Positions 22,836 through 35,442 of a DNA stretch of 64,000 nucleotides are shown here, in pieces; position 1 is the first letter of the stretch, and the number at the start of each line of letters is the position of its first letter. Source of the DNA: Euphorbia lathyris (taxonomy: Eukaryota; Streptophyta; Magnoliopsida; Malpighiales; Euphorbiaceae); assembly GCF_963576675.1 (NCBI RefSeq), contig NC_088915.1:44979501-45043500 (forward strand). Direction: 5' to 3'. Both the position numbers and the translations under genes were made by a program. The notes below the pieces were generated by a model. It was given only the letters and a program-made list of their open reading frames with translations. It was not told where the DNA came from and made no database searches.

Positions 22836-23581
22836 TTAGGTTTTTACAAAGATAAAAGATATCTATTTTACATTTAGAAAATCATATTTATAGACGCGGT
22901 TCGGGCCCTCTTTCTGACCTAATTCATATCCTTTTGCAGGTGGGAAGTCGTGGGGTCGATCGTGGCTTCGTGGGACCAGGAATCAGTCTTTTGACTGATT
23001 TCCACAGGGCAGCTCGCCGAGATGGGTGAGCCAGCTCGGCGAGCTAGCCTTTGTAGGCCAGCTTGATGCGAGCTGGCCTCCAGCTCGCCCGAGTTGGCCC
23101 CTTAAGGGCCTGCTCGACGGGCTGGCAATGCCAGCTCGCCGATCTGGCCCCAAAAAGGCCATTTCGACGAGCGAGAATGCCCAGAACGCCTTGCGCGACT
23201 GCTGGATGTCCCGAAACGCAATTTTCACCCAAACTCGTTCCTGTTTTAGCCTGCACATGCACGAAAACTCCAAATAACATTAGTTCTGAGGCTAAATTGA
23301 CCTGCCAATCGCTCATTTTGAGTAAATACTCCGTTTGGTGCGACTTTTGGCGGATCAATTAGCTAGAAAAGGTAATGGAAATTTAACGTACATGCTAATT
23401 TGGCCATATTTGCCCAAAATAATCAGAAAACGAGCCTAAACAACGAAAATTATATAGAATGTATACAATTTCTAACTAACTCACACAAAAGCATATAAAT
23501 GCGAGAATTGCTTATTCATCAAATAACGCTAAAAACTGTCCTAAAACCGTACCCAAAGATAGGGGTTTTTGATCCCTATCA
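22836..23581 (-). repeat. Ath-C 3' LTR, inner segment
   Basis: It continues the LTR interrupted by Ath-B and ends at ...GATCCCTATCA. It matches 30007-30700. It holds inverted pairs of an AGCTCGCCGAG / CTCGGCGAGCT motif near 23011-23045. The bases after 23581 read GTGCGAGGAGGTT on the minus strand, a polypurine tract. Confidence 0.88.
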
Positions 23582-25048
23582 AACCTCCTCGCACTTAAAA
23601 CTTTACTTGTCCCCAAGTAAACTAAAAAACTAAACCTCCAATCACAAGCAAGCTTGAAAACCTCCTGGTTTGACTAGGTGCTTGACACAATTTCGAGCAT
23701 CTGTAATTACATGCATTCGGAATTACAAAGTATAGACACGATATCCAAAAGCCACATTTCAATTATCACAAGTCATATGTTTAAGAAAGGGACACATGTT
23801 CAATTAAACGAGCTTAAGGGGATAGCTAAGTAAAACACCTCACCACAGGTAGTTCACTCAATTCACACAATTTTAGTGGCTAAAGTGTTTACTCTCGGCT
23901 TATGTTCTTGCTTAGGATTACGTTGATTTTGCACACATCCGAGTTCCTCTACTATGCTATATGACTCCGATGATATCAAAAACAGCCTCAAATTGGGGTT
24001 GTATTGTGGTTAGAGGGTTAAAGGTACAATAAGGTCAGGAGTTCTAGCGCTAGAAAAACAAAGTTAAAAATGGCTTTAGCAAATTGTGAAGTGATTGAGC
24101 TTTTTATTCATATTTTTTCTGAGACGTTCTAATTTTAAGAACTGGGAGAAAGAGTTCTCCCCTTTTTGTTCGTCTCTTTTTCTTTTCCTTTTCTGTTTTT
24201 CTTTTTCTTTTGGATAGTAATGCTCATTCACTTCTTAGCCTTTTGGCTTGCTACTATGATGCCATAAACAAAGATAAAGCGCTAGAAGAAAACAAAGACT
24301 CAATGTGAGCTTTGCAAAAACTCGGGTTAGGTAACAAACTTCGTGATAGTTTGCAAAAATAAGGGTTAGAACGAAAGAAAAACTACAATCTACAAAATAC
24401 AGGCTCAATGGGGCTTCCTAAAGTAGATGAAAAAGGAAAAATAAGGTAAAGAAAATGGTCAGTTCTAATGAGGCTGAGTCATCGTTTAACATCTCAAATC
24501 ATCGCATGTAGGTTCAACTCAGTATTAGGTGCAAAATCTGTAATCTTTCCACAAGTCAAAGCATTCACACAAAAAATGTCAAGAAAAAGAGCTTTTTGAT
24601 GTTCGCTCTTGGGCTCAAATTTAACTCACAGTTCTTGGGTTTCAAATTTGTGCTTACTAGTTCTCCCCAAACTCAAGTTTAATATCACATGCCTTCAATT
24701 CTTAAGTTATATACCTAAGTAATGATTTTAGCATTTCTTCAAAAGTAGGGTCTAAATGCAAACTTTAGCTTATGCTTTTACAGATACAAGGATTGTGTCC
24801 TACACCTAAACTAGTTGTCATGCAATTTTAAATTCGGTTTTCAGCCCTAAAAAACAAATAACGAAGTTTAGATTCGAAGGAGGTTCACGGTTTTAGGTCC
24901 TAAACATGCAAAAGCATAAATAAAACCCGAAAACGCTAAGCTAAACTAGACACGACGCAACAAAAATTTAAAAATTATACAAATTTTTGTAAGTTTGTCT
25001 ACCCCTCCTCCTCACACTTAAAATATGCAATAAATTCCAACATTGCAT
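23582..25048 (-). other. Ath-C 3' untranslated internal region
   Basis: About 1.5 kb between the second ORF and the 3' LTR with no supported reading frame. It includes a pyrimidine-rich run near 24165-24210. Its position and character match the equivalent region of Ath-B. Confidence 0.65.
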
Positions 25049-26304
25049 CTAAAACCATAAAACACATGTGCAAAAAGTCAGGGTGGAGAAAACAACTTGC
25101 TGATCGGCCGGGGGATACGGCCATGGCATGTTATAGTGGTCACAGTAGTCTGCCGCTATGTACTCGAGACCAGTGAGCCTCCGATCCATGTTCTGCTCAA
25201 AATTGGTGAACCATTGGTCCATCTACTGAACAATGTTGAAGGTTCGGAGGTTGAGATCCCGCATTTCCGCCATCATTGTGTTCATAGCTTGGAATTGAGC
25301 ATGTGCCCCCGGCTCTTGGTACTCCGCTTGGTACCCTTCTGCTGTAGCTGCCGCTCCTTCCCCCTCAGCTCCTGCTTGTTCTTCCTCTCTTTGTTGTGGT
25401 GGTCTCCGTGCTCGTTTCCATGTCTGGCCGCTTGAGCTTGCTCCTGCAGATGGATCTCTATGTAAAACTGCATGAAAAGTAGATCTTCCTAGAAAATTGG
25501 TGTTAAGCAGTGTAGGATGGAAACCATCTTCGTTAATGACCAAGTCTTTGAACTGGTCATCAAGGAAGCGGGTCACCAAATAACCAAGCCCAATGGAGCC
25601 GCGTTTCTTACTTATTTGGCTCCGAAAACCCTCAAAAATGGCCTTAACATTGTCAGCATGTTTATTATTGGCCACACACCACAAAATAAGCATTTCAGTG
25701 CTAGAGACTTTGTTACTCTCGTTCTTGCCTAATAGGTTGTGTGCTATAAATTTGTGGGCAAGATTTAAGAGCGGGTCTCATAGAAATCTTGGGCTAGCAG
25801 TGCTAGGATCATAATCTGACGATCCGGTCAATTCGTACCAGGCATCGTTCAAAGTCATGGGTTTTGCAAAACCCGAGACTGCATCACTTGGGCTATGAAC
25901 CCTATGCAAGCTGCTATCTGTGTCTCACTGAGGCGATAAGGTTTACCGTTCAGTCGGAAGGAGTATTTATCAGTACCTATGGGTGGTTCTTTTTTTAGGG
26001 TACTTAAAAACTCTACGGTATAGTTGTTATAAGCGACAGTCCTTTTTGTGGCTAGGTGGTACCAGCCTTGGAACTTTAGGATTTCTTTGAAATCCTTGTC
26101 CAACCCTATAGATGCTAAGTATTTTTGGTCAATGATAATTCGGGGGGAATGGTCTTGTTTGGAAAAACGATCATACAATTCCCCCTCGCGCTCATCGACT
26201 AACCCAAAAGGAGAACCATACTTATCTTGCAAGGGGTCACTGAACTCGACGTCGGAGTCGGCCTCGTTTTCAATAATAACCTTGGCTTTGCCTTTTCTGC
26301 CCAT
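25049..26304 (-). pseudogene. Ath-C second ORF, Athila ORF1-like protein, broken
   Basis: The ATG at 26304 gives MGRKGKAKVIIENEADSDVE and is preceded five bases upstream by a strong 3' splice-site-like sequence (TTTCTTATTCTCAG on the minus strand). The domain core contains LKFQGWYHLATKR, YTVEFLSTL and YRLSETQIAACIGF. A frameshift near 25860-25900 moves the sense to another frame, which then carries a TGA (25778-25780) and a TAG (25223-25225). Reading past them the frame ends at 25049. The C-terminal part is Glu/Gln/Ala-rich. Compared with Ath-B, domain order and length agree, so this is one decayed gene rather than several small ones. The molecular role is unknown. Confidence 0.75.
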
Positions 26305-26960
26305 AGTTCCTGAGAATAAGAAAGGAGACCAAAACAGACTAGTTAGAACATACTCATATACATAATTATACCTAAATACCCAAATATCCAACCCATAGAC
26401 ATGGTTGAAGATTAGAAACTTATTGACCAAAATGTAAGGTTGGTCCCTAAAATGAAGTAATTAACCCGTAACTCTTAATCCGTGCAAAATCAATGAGGCC
26501 CAGCAACCAAAATGTGTTAAGAATGTGAAAAGGGGTCCTATTGACAAGTTTTCAACTATAAACTGCATAGTTGAATTTTGAGCTAAAATGGAGGTTTTAC
26601 CCAATTTGAGCAATTTCTCCAAAGCTCACAAATTAAGAACTCAAATCATACCAAAGCACATATTGATCATAATAATTTCATAAATTGCAAGGAAATCAAG
26701 AAAAACAAGGAAACAAGTGATTTATTTGAAAAAGGGGTAAAAATTCCCAAAACCTAGGGTTACCCAATACTCAAAAACCAATGTTCTAAACTAAAATCTA
26801 ATCCTAGAATCATGCGAGAACTCAAAAATAGGTAAGAATCCATACATTGTTCGTTGATTTCGGGTTAGAAACGAAGATTTGGGGGTTAGGGTTGATAAAG
26901 GAGAAAAAAAGAAAAAAAAGGAAAGAAGGTGAAGAAGGGGGATGAATGTTCATCCCCCTT

Positions 26961-27019
<59 letters not shown>

Positions 27020-27299
27020 AAGTTGGTTTGGGATTTAAAAATCTCGAACCTTTGCCCGTCTCGGCCGAGCTGGGCCTCCAGAGGCGAAATTTTGCCATTT
27101 TTTATTTTTTATTTTTTTTAACAGTAAGGAAGCGGGACGCATATACGGGGGTTCAAAAATTGACAATCTAAATGAAAAAATAGAAACGATGAAAACAACC
27201 AACAAAATTCATAACAAAAAAGAAAGAAAAACTGAAAACTTAAATGATTGTTCAACTTTTGAATTTAAACCGGGGAAAATCTGATTTTTTCCCCCTTAC
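26305..27299 (-). other. Ath-C spacer between gag and the second ORF, with TA microsatellite
   Basis: Noncoding A/T-rich sequence. A pure TA run spans about 26974-27017. No enzyme motif is seen, so pol is absent rather than merely mutated. Confidence 0.7.
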
Positions 27300-28766
27300 T
27301 CAATCCTTTCTCAAGATCTTTGGATTCTTCTCCGTTGTGCTTGGGAGAGAACCCTGTGGCCTTTCCTGTCTGTCCCTGTTGATCTGAGCTACCTGATTGC
27401 TCAGATCCTTGCATAAGGCTTCATTATTAGCAAGCCTAACCGAGATTTCTTTGAGGAGAGTCACCACTTCGTCAGATTCATTAGGAGGTTGCATTGGCCC
27501 TTGGTTCTGATGTTGATATGGGGGCAGACCAAGCCCCTGCTATCTGTGCTCTTGAACAAAGCCGTTGGGAGGTCTAAGCACATTCTGATTTGAATTCCCG
27601 TAGGATTGGTTCGGGTGCTGAGGCCTCTTGTAGTTGTTATTGTTGTAGGAGTTATAGTTGTTGTTAGGGTTGTAGTTGTTATAGTTCTGGTTGTACCTCG
27701 GTTGTCCCCCAACATAATTGACCATCTTCACCCCATCTCCAGCGAAAGGGCTACCTGCTTGACAATCCTTTCCATGGTGGTCGCCGCCATAATGCACGCA
27801 GGTAGGAGGTTGGATGAACCTAGCCAACAGGACATCCATCTTCCTACTAAGCTCCGCAACAACTGGGCTCTGTTCCTGATCTTCCACAGAAAATACCGGC
27901 TGCCTTGTGGGGCCAGCGAGTTTCTCCTCTTGCCACTGCACACTCTTCCTTGTCAGCTCATTGATCATGTCATACGCTTCTGTTGCGGTCTTCCTGAACA
28001 AATCTCCACCCGCGGCAGAGTCCACAGTAGCTTGGTTAGTGGGTGTCAAGCCATGATAAAAGACGCTCACTAACTGATGCTTAGGTATGTCATGATGAGG
28101 GCACATGCACAGCATTTTCTTGAATCGGGTCCAAGATGTGTGGAGAGCTTCATGTTCGGGTTGATGGAATGAAGTGATTTCACCCCTTAGCATCACTGTC
28201 TTTGAGGGAGGAAAGTAGTAGGATAAGAACTCCTTCTCCAATCTTGCCCATGTGGTGATTGACCTTGGCTCCAGTGTTCTCAGCCATTCCAGAGCTTGGC
28301 CAGTTAGTGAAAACGGAAACAGCTTCAGCCTGGCAGTATCTTGGGGAACCCCATTTGTTCTCGCAGTGTCTGCGCACATCAGAAAGCGATCCAGATGATC
28401 ATTCGGGCTTTCATATGCTTCTGCTCCAAACAATCCTGTTTGTTGAATCAAGTGAATAATGCCCGACTTGATTCCATAGGTGTTAGTTGAAATGTTTGGA
28501 GCAGCGATCCCGGACAGGTGCTGGTGTCGGTGTGGTGCTAAGATTTCGCTCATCGAGCGGGTGTCCGGTCTCGGTCCATTATTCTCATTGTTGGGAGTGA
28601 TGTTCTCGTTATTACTGTTGTTGTTAGGAGGGTTGGTCTCAGCCATCTTGATAGGCTCAGTGATTTTGTCTGGCTTGATAGTCCTATTTTGCTTGCTCCT
28701 GAGAAGAGTACGTTCAAGTTCAAGGTTAAGAGGGACACACGGTATTTCTGCTGATCGAGTATGCAT
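27300..28766 (-). pseudogene. Ath-C gag, one in-frame stop
   Basis: The ATG at 28766 starts MHTRSAEIPCVPLNLELERT. One register runs to 27300 with a single TAG at 27540-27542. The Gag core includes EWLRTLEPRSITTWARLEKE, FLSYYFPPSKTVMLRGE, CPHHDIPKHQLVSVFYHGLT and VDSAAGGDLFRKTA. The zinc knuckle is CVHYGGDHHGKDC: the second Cys is Tyr, whereas Ath-B has Cys. An Asn/Tyr-rich tract follows, then a heptad-like C-terminus. The gene is nearly intact. Overall similarity to Ath-B Gag is clear but moderate, so the two elements are separate families of one lineage. Confidence 0.93.
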
Positions 28767-29150
28767 ATGCTGAAAAGAAAAGATAAATAAAAATAAAAAT
28801 GTTTTCCTTAAAGAAGGAAAGTATAACTATCTAGTATATAATCTTATCATACAGTATTATCATACAATATTACATAGTCCTACATGAGTATTTTAACCTG
28901 TTTTTGGCGAAACACATAATACAAATTTTTACACGACAACATGCCACGTTCGTGCGGCATATATACAGAAATTAAAAATCTATAACCTAATATATTCAAC
29001 ATATGAAAAAATAAATGATAATTTACAAACAAGAGATAATTAACAAGTATATATATAAACAAGTATAAACGATATAAACAAGGGATAATCACAAAAAGAA
29101 TGCCTAAACTAACAAATCGACCTTTGGTTCGATATTGCAGAAGAAATAAA

Positions 29151-29168
29151 TCCCCAGCAATGGCGCCA
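29151..29168 (-). promoter_or_regulatory. Ath-C primer-binding site (tRNA-Asp type, slightly diverged)
   Basis: The minus strand reads TGGCGCCATTGCTGGGGA, six bases from the 5' LTR. It differs from Ath-B's site by two transitions. Confidence 0.88.
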
Positions 29169-29174
29169 AAAACT

Positions 29175-30700
29175 TGACGCGCCTCCGTAAGAAGGCTCAC
29201 TAAGGGATAAGTGTACCCCATCGTTATCAAGTAATAAAATCTGGACAAGTCCAGGTATCGAATCCACAGGATTTATTCCTGCAAGTATCGAGCTACTTGG
29301 TCTCAGGTGTTATCTAGGCTATGTGGGTTTTGAGTTTGTTTTGATTAAATTACCCCACTCCTAATTAAGTTACTTCTACTCCTATCTAAGTTATTCTACT
29401 CCTAGGTGATCTTTTACCAATGTAATTGCCCGAAGGGACATGAGGTGATACGATAATAATGAAATAGATTGTTTAGACAACAGAATTAAAACCTAATCTA
29501 AGTCACTTGTGTCCGAGGCGATTAACCCTACCTATCCTCCTGAGGTCCCTAGTTCGTGATTCCCTTGTAAGTCCAAAACTAGCTCTAAGGCTCAGCAATT
29601 TGGGCTTAATCTTCTATAGGGTCGTCAATCCTAAAGGCACTGACTAGGTCAGATTCAGCTCGCAATATGTGCCAACTTAATTTTGGGATTATCAAATGAG
29701 TTAAACCAATCAGACAAAGCGTAAGACAAAGAATCAAACAATAAAACAGTTGAATAAACAAAACTATAACATATATTAAAGATGAAAAGTATTGTCACGA
29801 AGATACAATGAGCCTAGGATTCATAACATGGATCAGAGGCTAGACAGAATATAAAAGAAAAATGCCTTTCAGGGAACCTGTCTACCAAAGCAGGCGTCTT
29901 CCTAGGACTTGAGGATGGAACTTGAGCAATCCTCGATGAACGGAGCTTCGGAGGTGTCTTCAATGGAGGTTGAAGGAGATGGAGGAGGTGGAGAGGATTT
30001 CTCAAGGTGGAAGCTTAGGTTTTTACAAAGATAAAAGATATCTATTTTACATTTAGAAAATCCTATTTATAGACGCGGTTCGAGCCCTCTTTCTGACCCA
30101 ATTTGTATCCTTTTGCAGGTGGGAAGTCGTGGGGTCGATCGTGGCTTCGTGGGACTGGGAATCAGTCTTTTGACTAATTCCCGCAGGGCAGCTCGCCGAG
30201 CTGGGCGAGCTGGCATGGCCAGCTCGCCCGAGCAAGCCCTGAGGGCCAGCTCACCGATCGGGCCCCAAAAAGGCCATTTCGACGAGCGGGAATGCCTAGA
30301 ACGCCTTGCGCGACTGCTGGATGTACCGAAACGCAACTTTTCACCCGAACTCGTTCCTGTTGTAGCCTGCACATGCACGAAAACTCTAAATAACATTAGT
30401 TAAAAGGCTAAATTGACCCGCCAATCGCTCATCTTGAGTAAATAGTCCGTTTGGTGCGACTTTTGGCGGATCAATTAGCTATAAAAGGTAATGGAAATTT
30501 AACGTACATGCTAATTTGGCCATATTTGCCCAAAATAATCAGAAAACGAGCCTAAACAACGAAAAGTAAATATAACGTATACAATTTCTAACTAACTCAC
30601 ACAAAAGCATATAAATGCGAGAATTGCTCGCTTATTCATAAAATAACGATAAAAACCGTCCTAAAACCGTACCCAAATATAGGGTTTTGACCCCCTATCA
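29175..30700 (-). repeat. Ath-C 5' LTR (1526 bp)
   Basis: It begins at TGATAGGGGG (minus strand, at 30700) and ends GGAGGCGCGTCA at 29175. It pairs with the split left LTR but is about 60 bp shorter, mainly in the GC-rich motif block. At 30203-30229 it has a perfect 12-bp hairpin, arms GGGCGAGCTGGC / GCCAGCTCGCCC with loop atg. TSD aagac follows at 30701-30705. Confidence 0.92.
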
Positions 30701-30705
30701 AAGAC

Positions 30706-32984
30706 CCCAATCCTTGATCGGCGATCCTGGTCCTCGATCGGTGATCTAGACGATGAAAAGTTATCAACCTTTCATATCCCATGTGGAGAGTTAGAAATAA
30801 AACAACTAAATACATTTAATCAAATTAAATGTGTTTCGATTTTCAACATAAGTCATTCATTTTTATTTATTACTTTTTATCCTTTTGGAATTAATTCCTT
30901 TACAAAATTAACCCCCGATAAAAGGGAATTATCTGTGTGCTTAATGCAGGTAATCGATCAATGTTTTGGAAATTCTCGCCCACACGCAGTAATCCAACTT
31001 TTTATGCCGTCAGACCTTTGGAGACTCTCGCCTATGTGTAGTAATCCAGTATCTTATGCCATCAGATGGTATAATCTACGACTCCGTGGTGCTCGCCCAA
31101 GTGTAGATCCACCAACATTCAAAACTAGTCCTCAGAGCCTCTCGGACGAGGCATGATAAAGTCCAACTAGTCCTCAAAGCCTCTCGGACGAGGCATGATA
31201 TAGTCCAACCAGTCTTTAGAACCTCTCAGACGAGGCATGATAAAGTCCAAAGGTTCACTCCACCACGAGTTAAAGTCTCCCATATCCTCTCCTAAGTAAG
31301 GATCGTGTAGCAAGAGGCATATTCCTAACACCACATCATACTCATTCGGGAGGCAAAATATTTTATTTACCCAAAAATCGATTGAGCCGCGATGAGGTTA
31401 TTACAAAATATGTCTAGAAGAGTCAAGTCAACTACTCAGGTATGATCTCTTCTTCCCTCTCACCATGCTTTTTTTATTAAGCGATTTTGTTCATTGAGGT
31501 TCTTAGTTGACACCTTAGCTCCAAAATTGCACTTAATCGGGAGGCAGCCTGTGAGCACGGACTTTTTCTAGCCCTAGTAATGAGTTTACGTTACACTCTA
31601 GCTAACAGTTGGTGTAGGTGGGTTCAACACGATGCGTTGTGCGAGATACGAGCTTAGGACACATACCCCGTTTTTCGAGTCATTTTAGTTTGTTTTACTT
31701 TATTCTATCAAAAACTATTTTGATTTACCATTTCTGAAGTCAAACATACTCAAAGTCAATAATGATCTTCGATCGAATACCTATTCCTCGATCGAGGATG
31801 AGGGTCTTCGATCGGCAATCCTTGACGGTTTTCGGGCAGTATCTAGTCAGTTTCCTGGCAATTGTCGTCCACTTTCCATTACTAAAGGAGAAGAAACTGC
31901 CAGACGAGGGACATAGACAATTTTCAAAAGGAAATCTAAGTCATTTAGTGAAATTGAGAGAAAGTAAGTGAAAAATCAAGTGAAACTTAGTGAAATCCAC
32001 TTGAAAGTGAGTGAAAAGAAGGGTTTTCTACACTATTCAACCCAAAAATACAACATTTTGAGAGATTCAAACACCCAAAACACACAATTTATAAAGTTTT
32101 AGTTCGAAGAAACACGTTTATCATAACTGCTCTTTACTAAACGTCAATTCTGAGTTATTACACTTCCAGAATTGACCCTTTTGGGTCAAATCTACTCCAA
32201 TTTGGAGGTTTTTCGGTCTAAGTACGTGGGATATCACATTTTGATCGCTGCAATTAGTGGCTGCACTGGTCCAGGTTGCTGCTCAAAGTCTCAATCATGT
32301 GTTCGTTGGCCTACCCAACATAAATAAACTGGAAAAGCATTTCAGAGGTAACATCTAAAGGGTTTTAAAAGCTCGTTCCCTACTGTCTACTACTTGTTTA
32401 TTTTATTTTCGTATTTCTCCCCTTGTTTTCTGGTCTTGACACTAAAACATAGGGTTTTCATGAAAGGTCTTCCTCGATCGAAGATGTCTTCTTCGATCGA
32501 GGATCCCCATCATCGATCGGGGATCTCACCAGATCGGTGACAGGGAGCTTTTCGGGCAGAATCCTATTTTCTTGTCTGGGTAGTTTAGGCTTCCTGTTTA
32601 TTAGGTAAATTTAATACATTTTAGCCAACTTTGCAAATGAAGATACAATCAATCCCATGATAAGGGTATGTTAGGCATTTCTGTTAAATATGTTTAGACG
32701 TCTAAATTAGGCTTTAGAATAAATGCATGCTATGTGCTAGATCTTAGGAATAAATGAGTCCTATTTGATCGAGTCCGGCATCGTAGTTTAAATCCGAAAG
32801 ACGGGTCCCAAAGTACCAGAAGCTAACGTTTATTGTCTTGCATGTTTAATAGATTTAATTCCTAGGGCTAGATTTGATGTATTAGGGCTATTTGTGCCAA
32901 TTTGCTGGAAATCCATCTCCTCCCTCGCGGGAGTAAAGGTAATCGGGTTCCGTGACTGCATATAGACACACCTTATTTAGATCC
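30706..32984. other. Older repeat remnant rich in CGATCG dyads
   Basis: No supported gene. Palindromic motifs such as CCTCGATCGAGG and CTTCGATCGAAG recur near 30715-30745, 31765-31820 and 32460-32530. The region probably belongs to a decayed element that Ath-C entered; its identity is not resolved. A 42-bp tandem repeat lies at 31123-31248. Confidence 0.55.
31123..31248. repeat. Three tandem copies of a 42-bp unit
   Basis: Copies start at 31123, 31165 and 31207 with the shared core gacgaggcatgata. Looser relatives lie just upstream (30960-31060). Confidence 0.9.
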
Positions 32985-34640
32985 GTGAAATCTATGCACA
33001 TCCTATAGGATCTACTTGCTTTCTTGACAAGAACCATATTCGCCAACCACTGTGTATATATATTACTTCCTCAATTGCATCTGCTTTTTTCAGTTTAGCA
33101 ATTTCTTCCTCTATGGCTTTTTGCCTTTTAGGTCTGTGGTTTCACCTCTTCTGGGCTACTAGCGTTGCATCTTCCGCCACGTTCAGCTTGTGGGTGATTA
33201 CGTCTGAGCTTACTCACTCTAATGTTATTTGGCCTTTGGGTTGAATTGTGTGCCCCATTACTCCCAAGATGTCCATAATTGTTGTTTCGACCTGTATTGG
33301 GTCTACTTTCAACTTGGCAATTGCCCCTCTAGTAATCACGTTGCATGAGCTGCTAGTGTTAATCATGACTCTCTTCATTTCCCAGCCTTCAATCGTCATT
33401 GTTATCACTAAAGCATCTACATGTGGGCCAATTGTTGGTCCTAATTCTGCGAAAGGGTGGTTGAGGGCCATATTGTCTAAGGCGGATGTCTTAGCTTTCT
33501 TTACCGGTGGCTGATATCCAGGTCCGCCAGCTATGACATTGATAACACCTTTAGACTTCTTTTTGGGCTCCATCTTTTGCTTGTTACTGTCTTGGTCTTT
33601 ATCATCTTGGATAAATTTGTTAAGCTTGCCTCTTTCAATCAATCTTTCTATTTCTTTTGCCAGCTTCTAGCATGCCTCGGTGTCTTGACCGTTTCTTCTA
33701 CAGAATCGACAATACGCATTGGCGTTTCTTTCGACATTTACATGCTCCCCCTTTTAGTTCGGGATATGTAATTTATTGTTTGTATTTGCTTTTTTCCAAC
33801 CATAAGAGAATTTCTTGCTTAGGAGTGTTTAGGGTGGTGTATGTTGGGTTCCCTCTGGAATTTCTCCTGCTTCTAGACGACGGATCAACAATTTTTTTTC
33901 TTTCCTTTTGGATTCGCCTCTTTCTTTCTTTTCTGGTGAATTTGGGATTCTCTTGATGTCATCTATCTCCATGAATCTCTTACATCTTTCCATTAATTTT
34001 ACAAGGCTTCAAGGTTTGTGCATAACTAGCTTTTCTCGTAATCTCTCATATCTCGTATTTTTTTTATTATTGCTTCCACAGTTGTGTTGACATCAACATT
34101 GGTAATCTCGATGCATAGCTTGTTGAACTTTTCTATATACTCCCTGAGAGATTCGCTTTCTTTCTGCCTAAGTTGATACAACTTTCGACTAGATATGACA
34201 GGTGGGATACTTCCTGCAAATTTTGCACAAAACTCTCGACTCAGTTGTTTTTAGCCATCAATGGATCCAGCAATAAGTGATTGGAACCAGTCGTACACTG
34301 ATCCTTTCAGGGTCGTTGAGAACATCCTAGAAAGGATTCATTCATTGGCAGCGTAAATGTCCATCAACTCTTTGTACTGCCTTATGTGAGCTTCATAATT
34401 GTCCTCCCACTTATATTGAGTTAGGTTGGGAGCTTTAAACCGCCTATCCACCTCATATCCTAGGATCCATGTTGTGAATGGTGAATTCCTGTTGACCTGA
34501 TGGGAGTACCTTTCACCATTTTGGTCCCGTCTGTCCAATTCCTCTTGGACTCGCCTGTGAAAACACTCTGATGCTAAAGTCAATAGGCGTAATATTTCTC
34601 TGCTTCTATCTCTGAAAAAACCAACCCCCGTAGCATTAAA
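32985..34640 (-). pseudogene. Decayed Ty3/gypsy gag-protease-RT fragment
   Basis: On the minus strand it runs from Gag (RFKAPNLTQYKWEDNYEAHI near 34450) through the Gag C-terminus and protease (33642-33214) to the start of RT (WLANMVLVKKASRSYRMCID near 33040). Homology stops abruptly near 32985, inside RT. It is related to Tat-E: compare LIERGKLNKFIQ with LIERGKLSQFVR and KGVINVIAGG with KGVINMIAGG. The protease motif is NTSSS instead of DTGSS, so the catalytic Asp is lost. Many frameshifts and stops show greater age than Tat-E. Confidence 0.85.
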
Positions 34641-35115
34641 ATGAACATATATTTATAGCCTTAGAGATACAATTACCTTGATACTGAAAGTTACTAAGGA
34701 TGGTGGAGGTTTCATTGAGAACCGTTTTTTCATGTTGTTAAATGTGGTTACAATTAAAGAGTTTGTTGTATCAGTATTTTTTTTATATTTTCCCATTGAT
34801 GACATGTCTTTTACTTCATGTTGATCTGGTCATTTTCTTATTATTATACTTTATTCCTTGCTGCAATTATAGGGGTTTCTTACTGTTAAATGATGATTTC
34901 CCTCGAATTAAATGCCTATTTGGGTCTCTAACTATTTAATTTGAGTTCTTGATCTTTGATTGGGTCTCCCTGTATTCTTGCAATCGTGAAGGTGAAATTC
35001 TCATTTAATCTGTAGAGAAATTTCATCGAAGAAAATGAAATCAATACCCAAATACCCAAAAGGATGGAAGCAATAGAAAAAATGGTGTCATCCAATCTCA
35101 AATCCAAGTTTGCGC
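34641..35115. other. AT-rich sequence, no feature seen
   Basis: I see no gene, repeat boundary or regulatory signal here. Confidence 0.5.
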
Positions 35116-35442
35116 ATATAGGAATACTCTATATAGGAATAACCTCTATTTTGTTATAAAAAAACTCGGTCCCAACTTGGTTATAACTCTATTACCAAAT
35201 TCTATTTAGTAATGACTTTCCAATTGTTATACAAATAGCTCGGTCCCAAGTGTATTCCTATATAGAGGTTTTAGTATCTATATAGGAATACACTTGGGAC
35301 CGAGCTATTTGTATAACAGTTGGGAGGTTATTACTAAATAGAGTTTGGTAACCGAGGTTATAACCAAGTTGGGATCGAGTTTTTTTTATAATAAAATAGA
35401 GGTTATTCCTATATAGAGTATTCCTATATAGAGGTTTTACTG
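35116..35442. mobile_element. Emigrant-like (pogo-type) MITE, left end truncated
   Basis: It is an imperfect palindrome. The right end, read inwards, is CAGTAAAACCTCTATATAGG, like the Emigrant family terminal inverted repeat, followed by TA as target site. The left terminus lacks the first 15 or so bases. A second terminus-like sequence (gaggttttagta) sits in the centre near 35266-35277, as if two copies had joined. Confidence 0.75.

Larger units (their letters stand above)
12482..30700 (-). mobile_element. Ath-C, non-autonomous Athila-like Ty3/gypsy element split by Ath-B
   Basis: TSD aagac is at 12477-12481 and 30701-30705. On the minus strand the order is 5' LTR (30700-29175), primer site (29168-29151), gag (28766-27300), a spacer, a second ORF (26304-25049), a noncoding 3' region, and the 3' LTR (23581-22836 joined to 13413-12482 across Ath-B). 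No protease, RT, RNase H or integrase motif is present. Without Ath-B and its extra TSD copy the element is about 8.8 kb. Confidence 0.9.

Noticed and set aside
13414..30700. Pol fragments in Ath-B or Ath-C
   Set aside because: I looked for DTG/DSG protease, YVDD-type RT and DD35E integrase motifs on both strands and found none.
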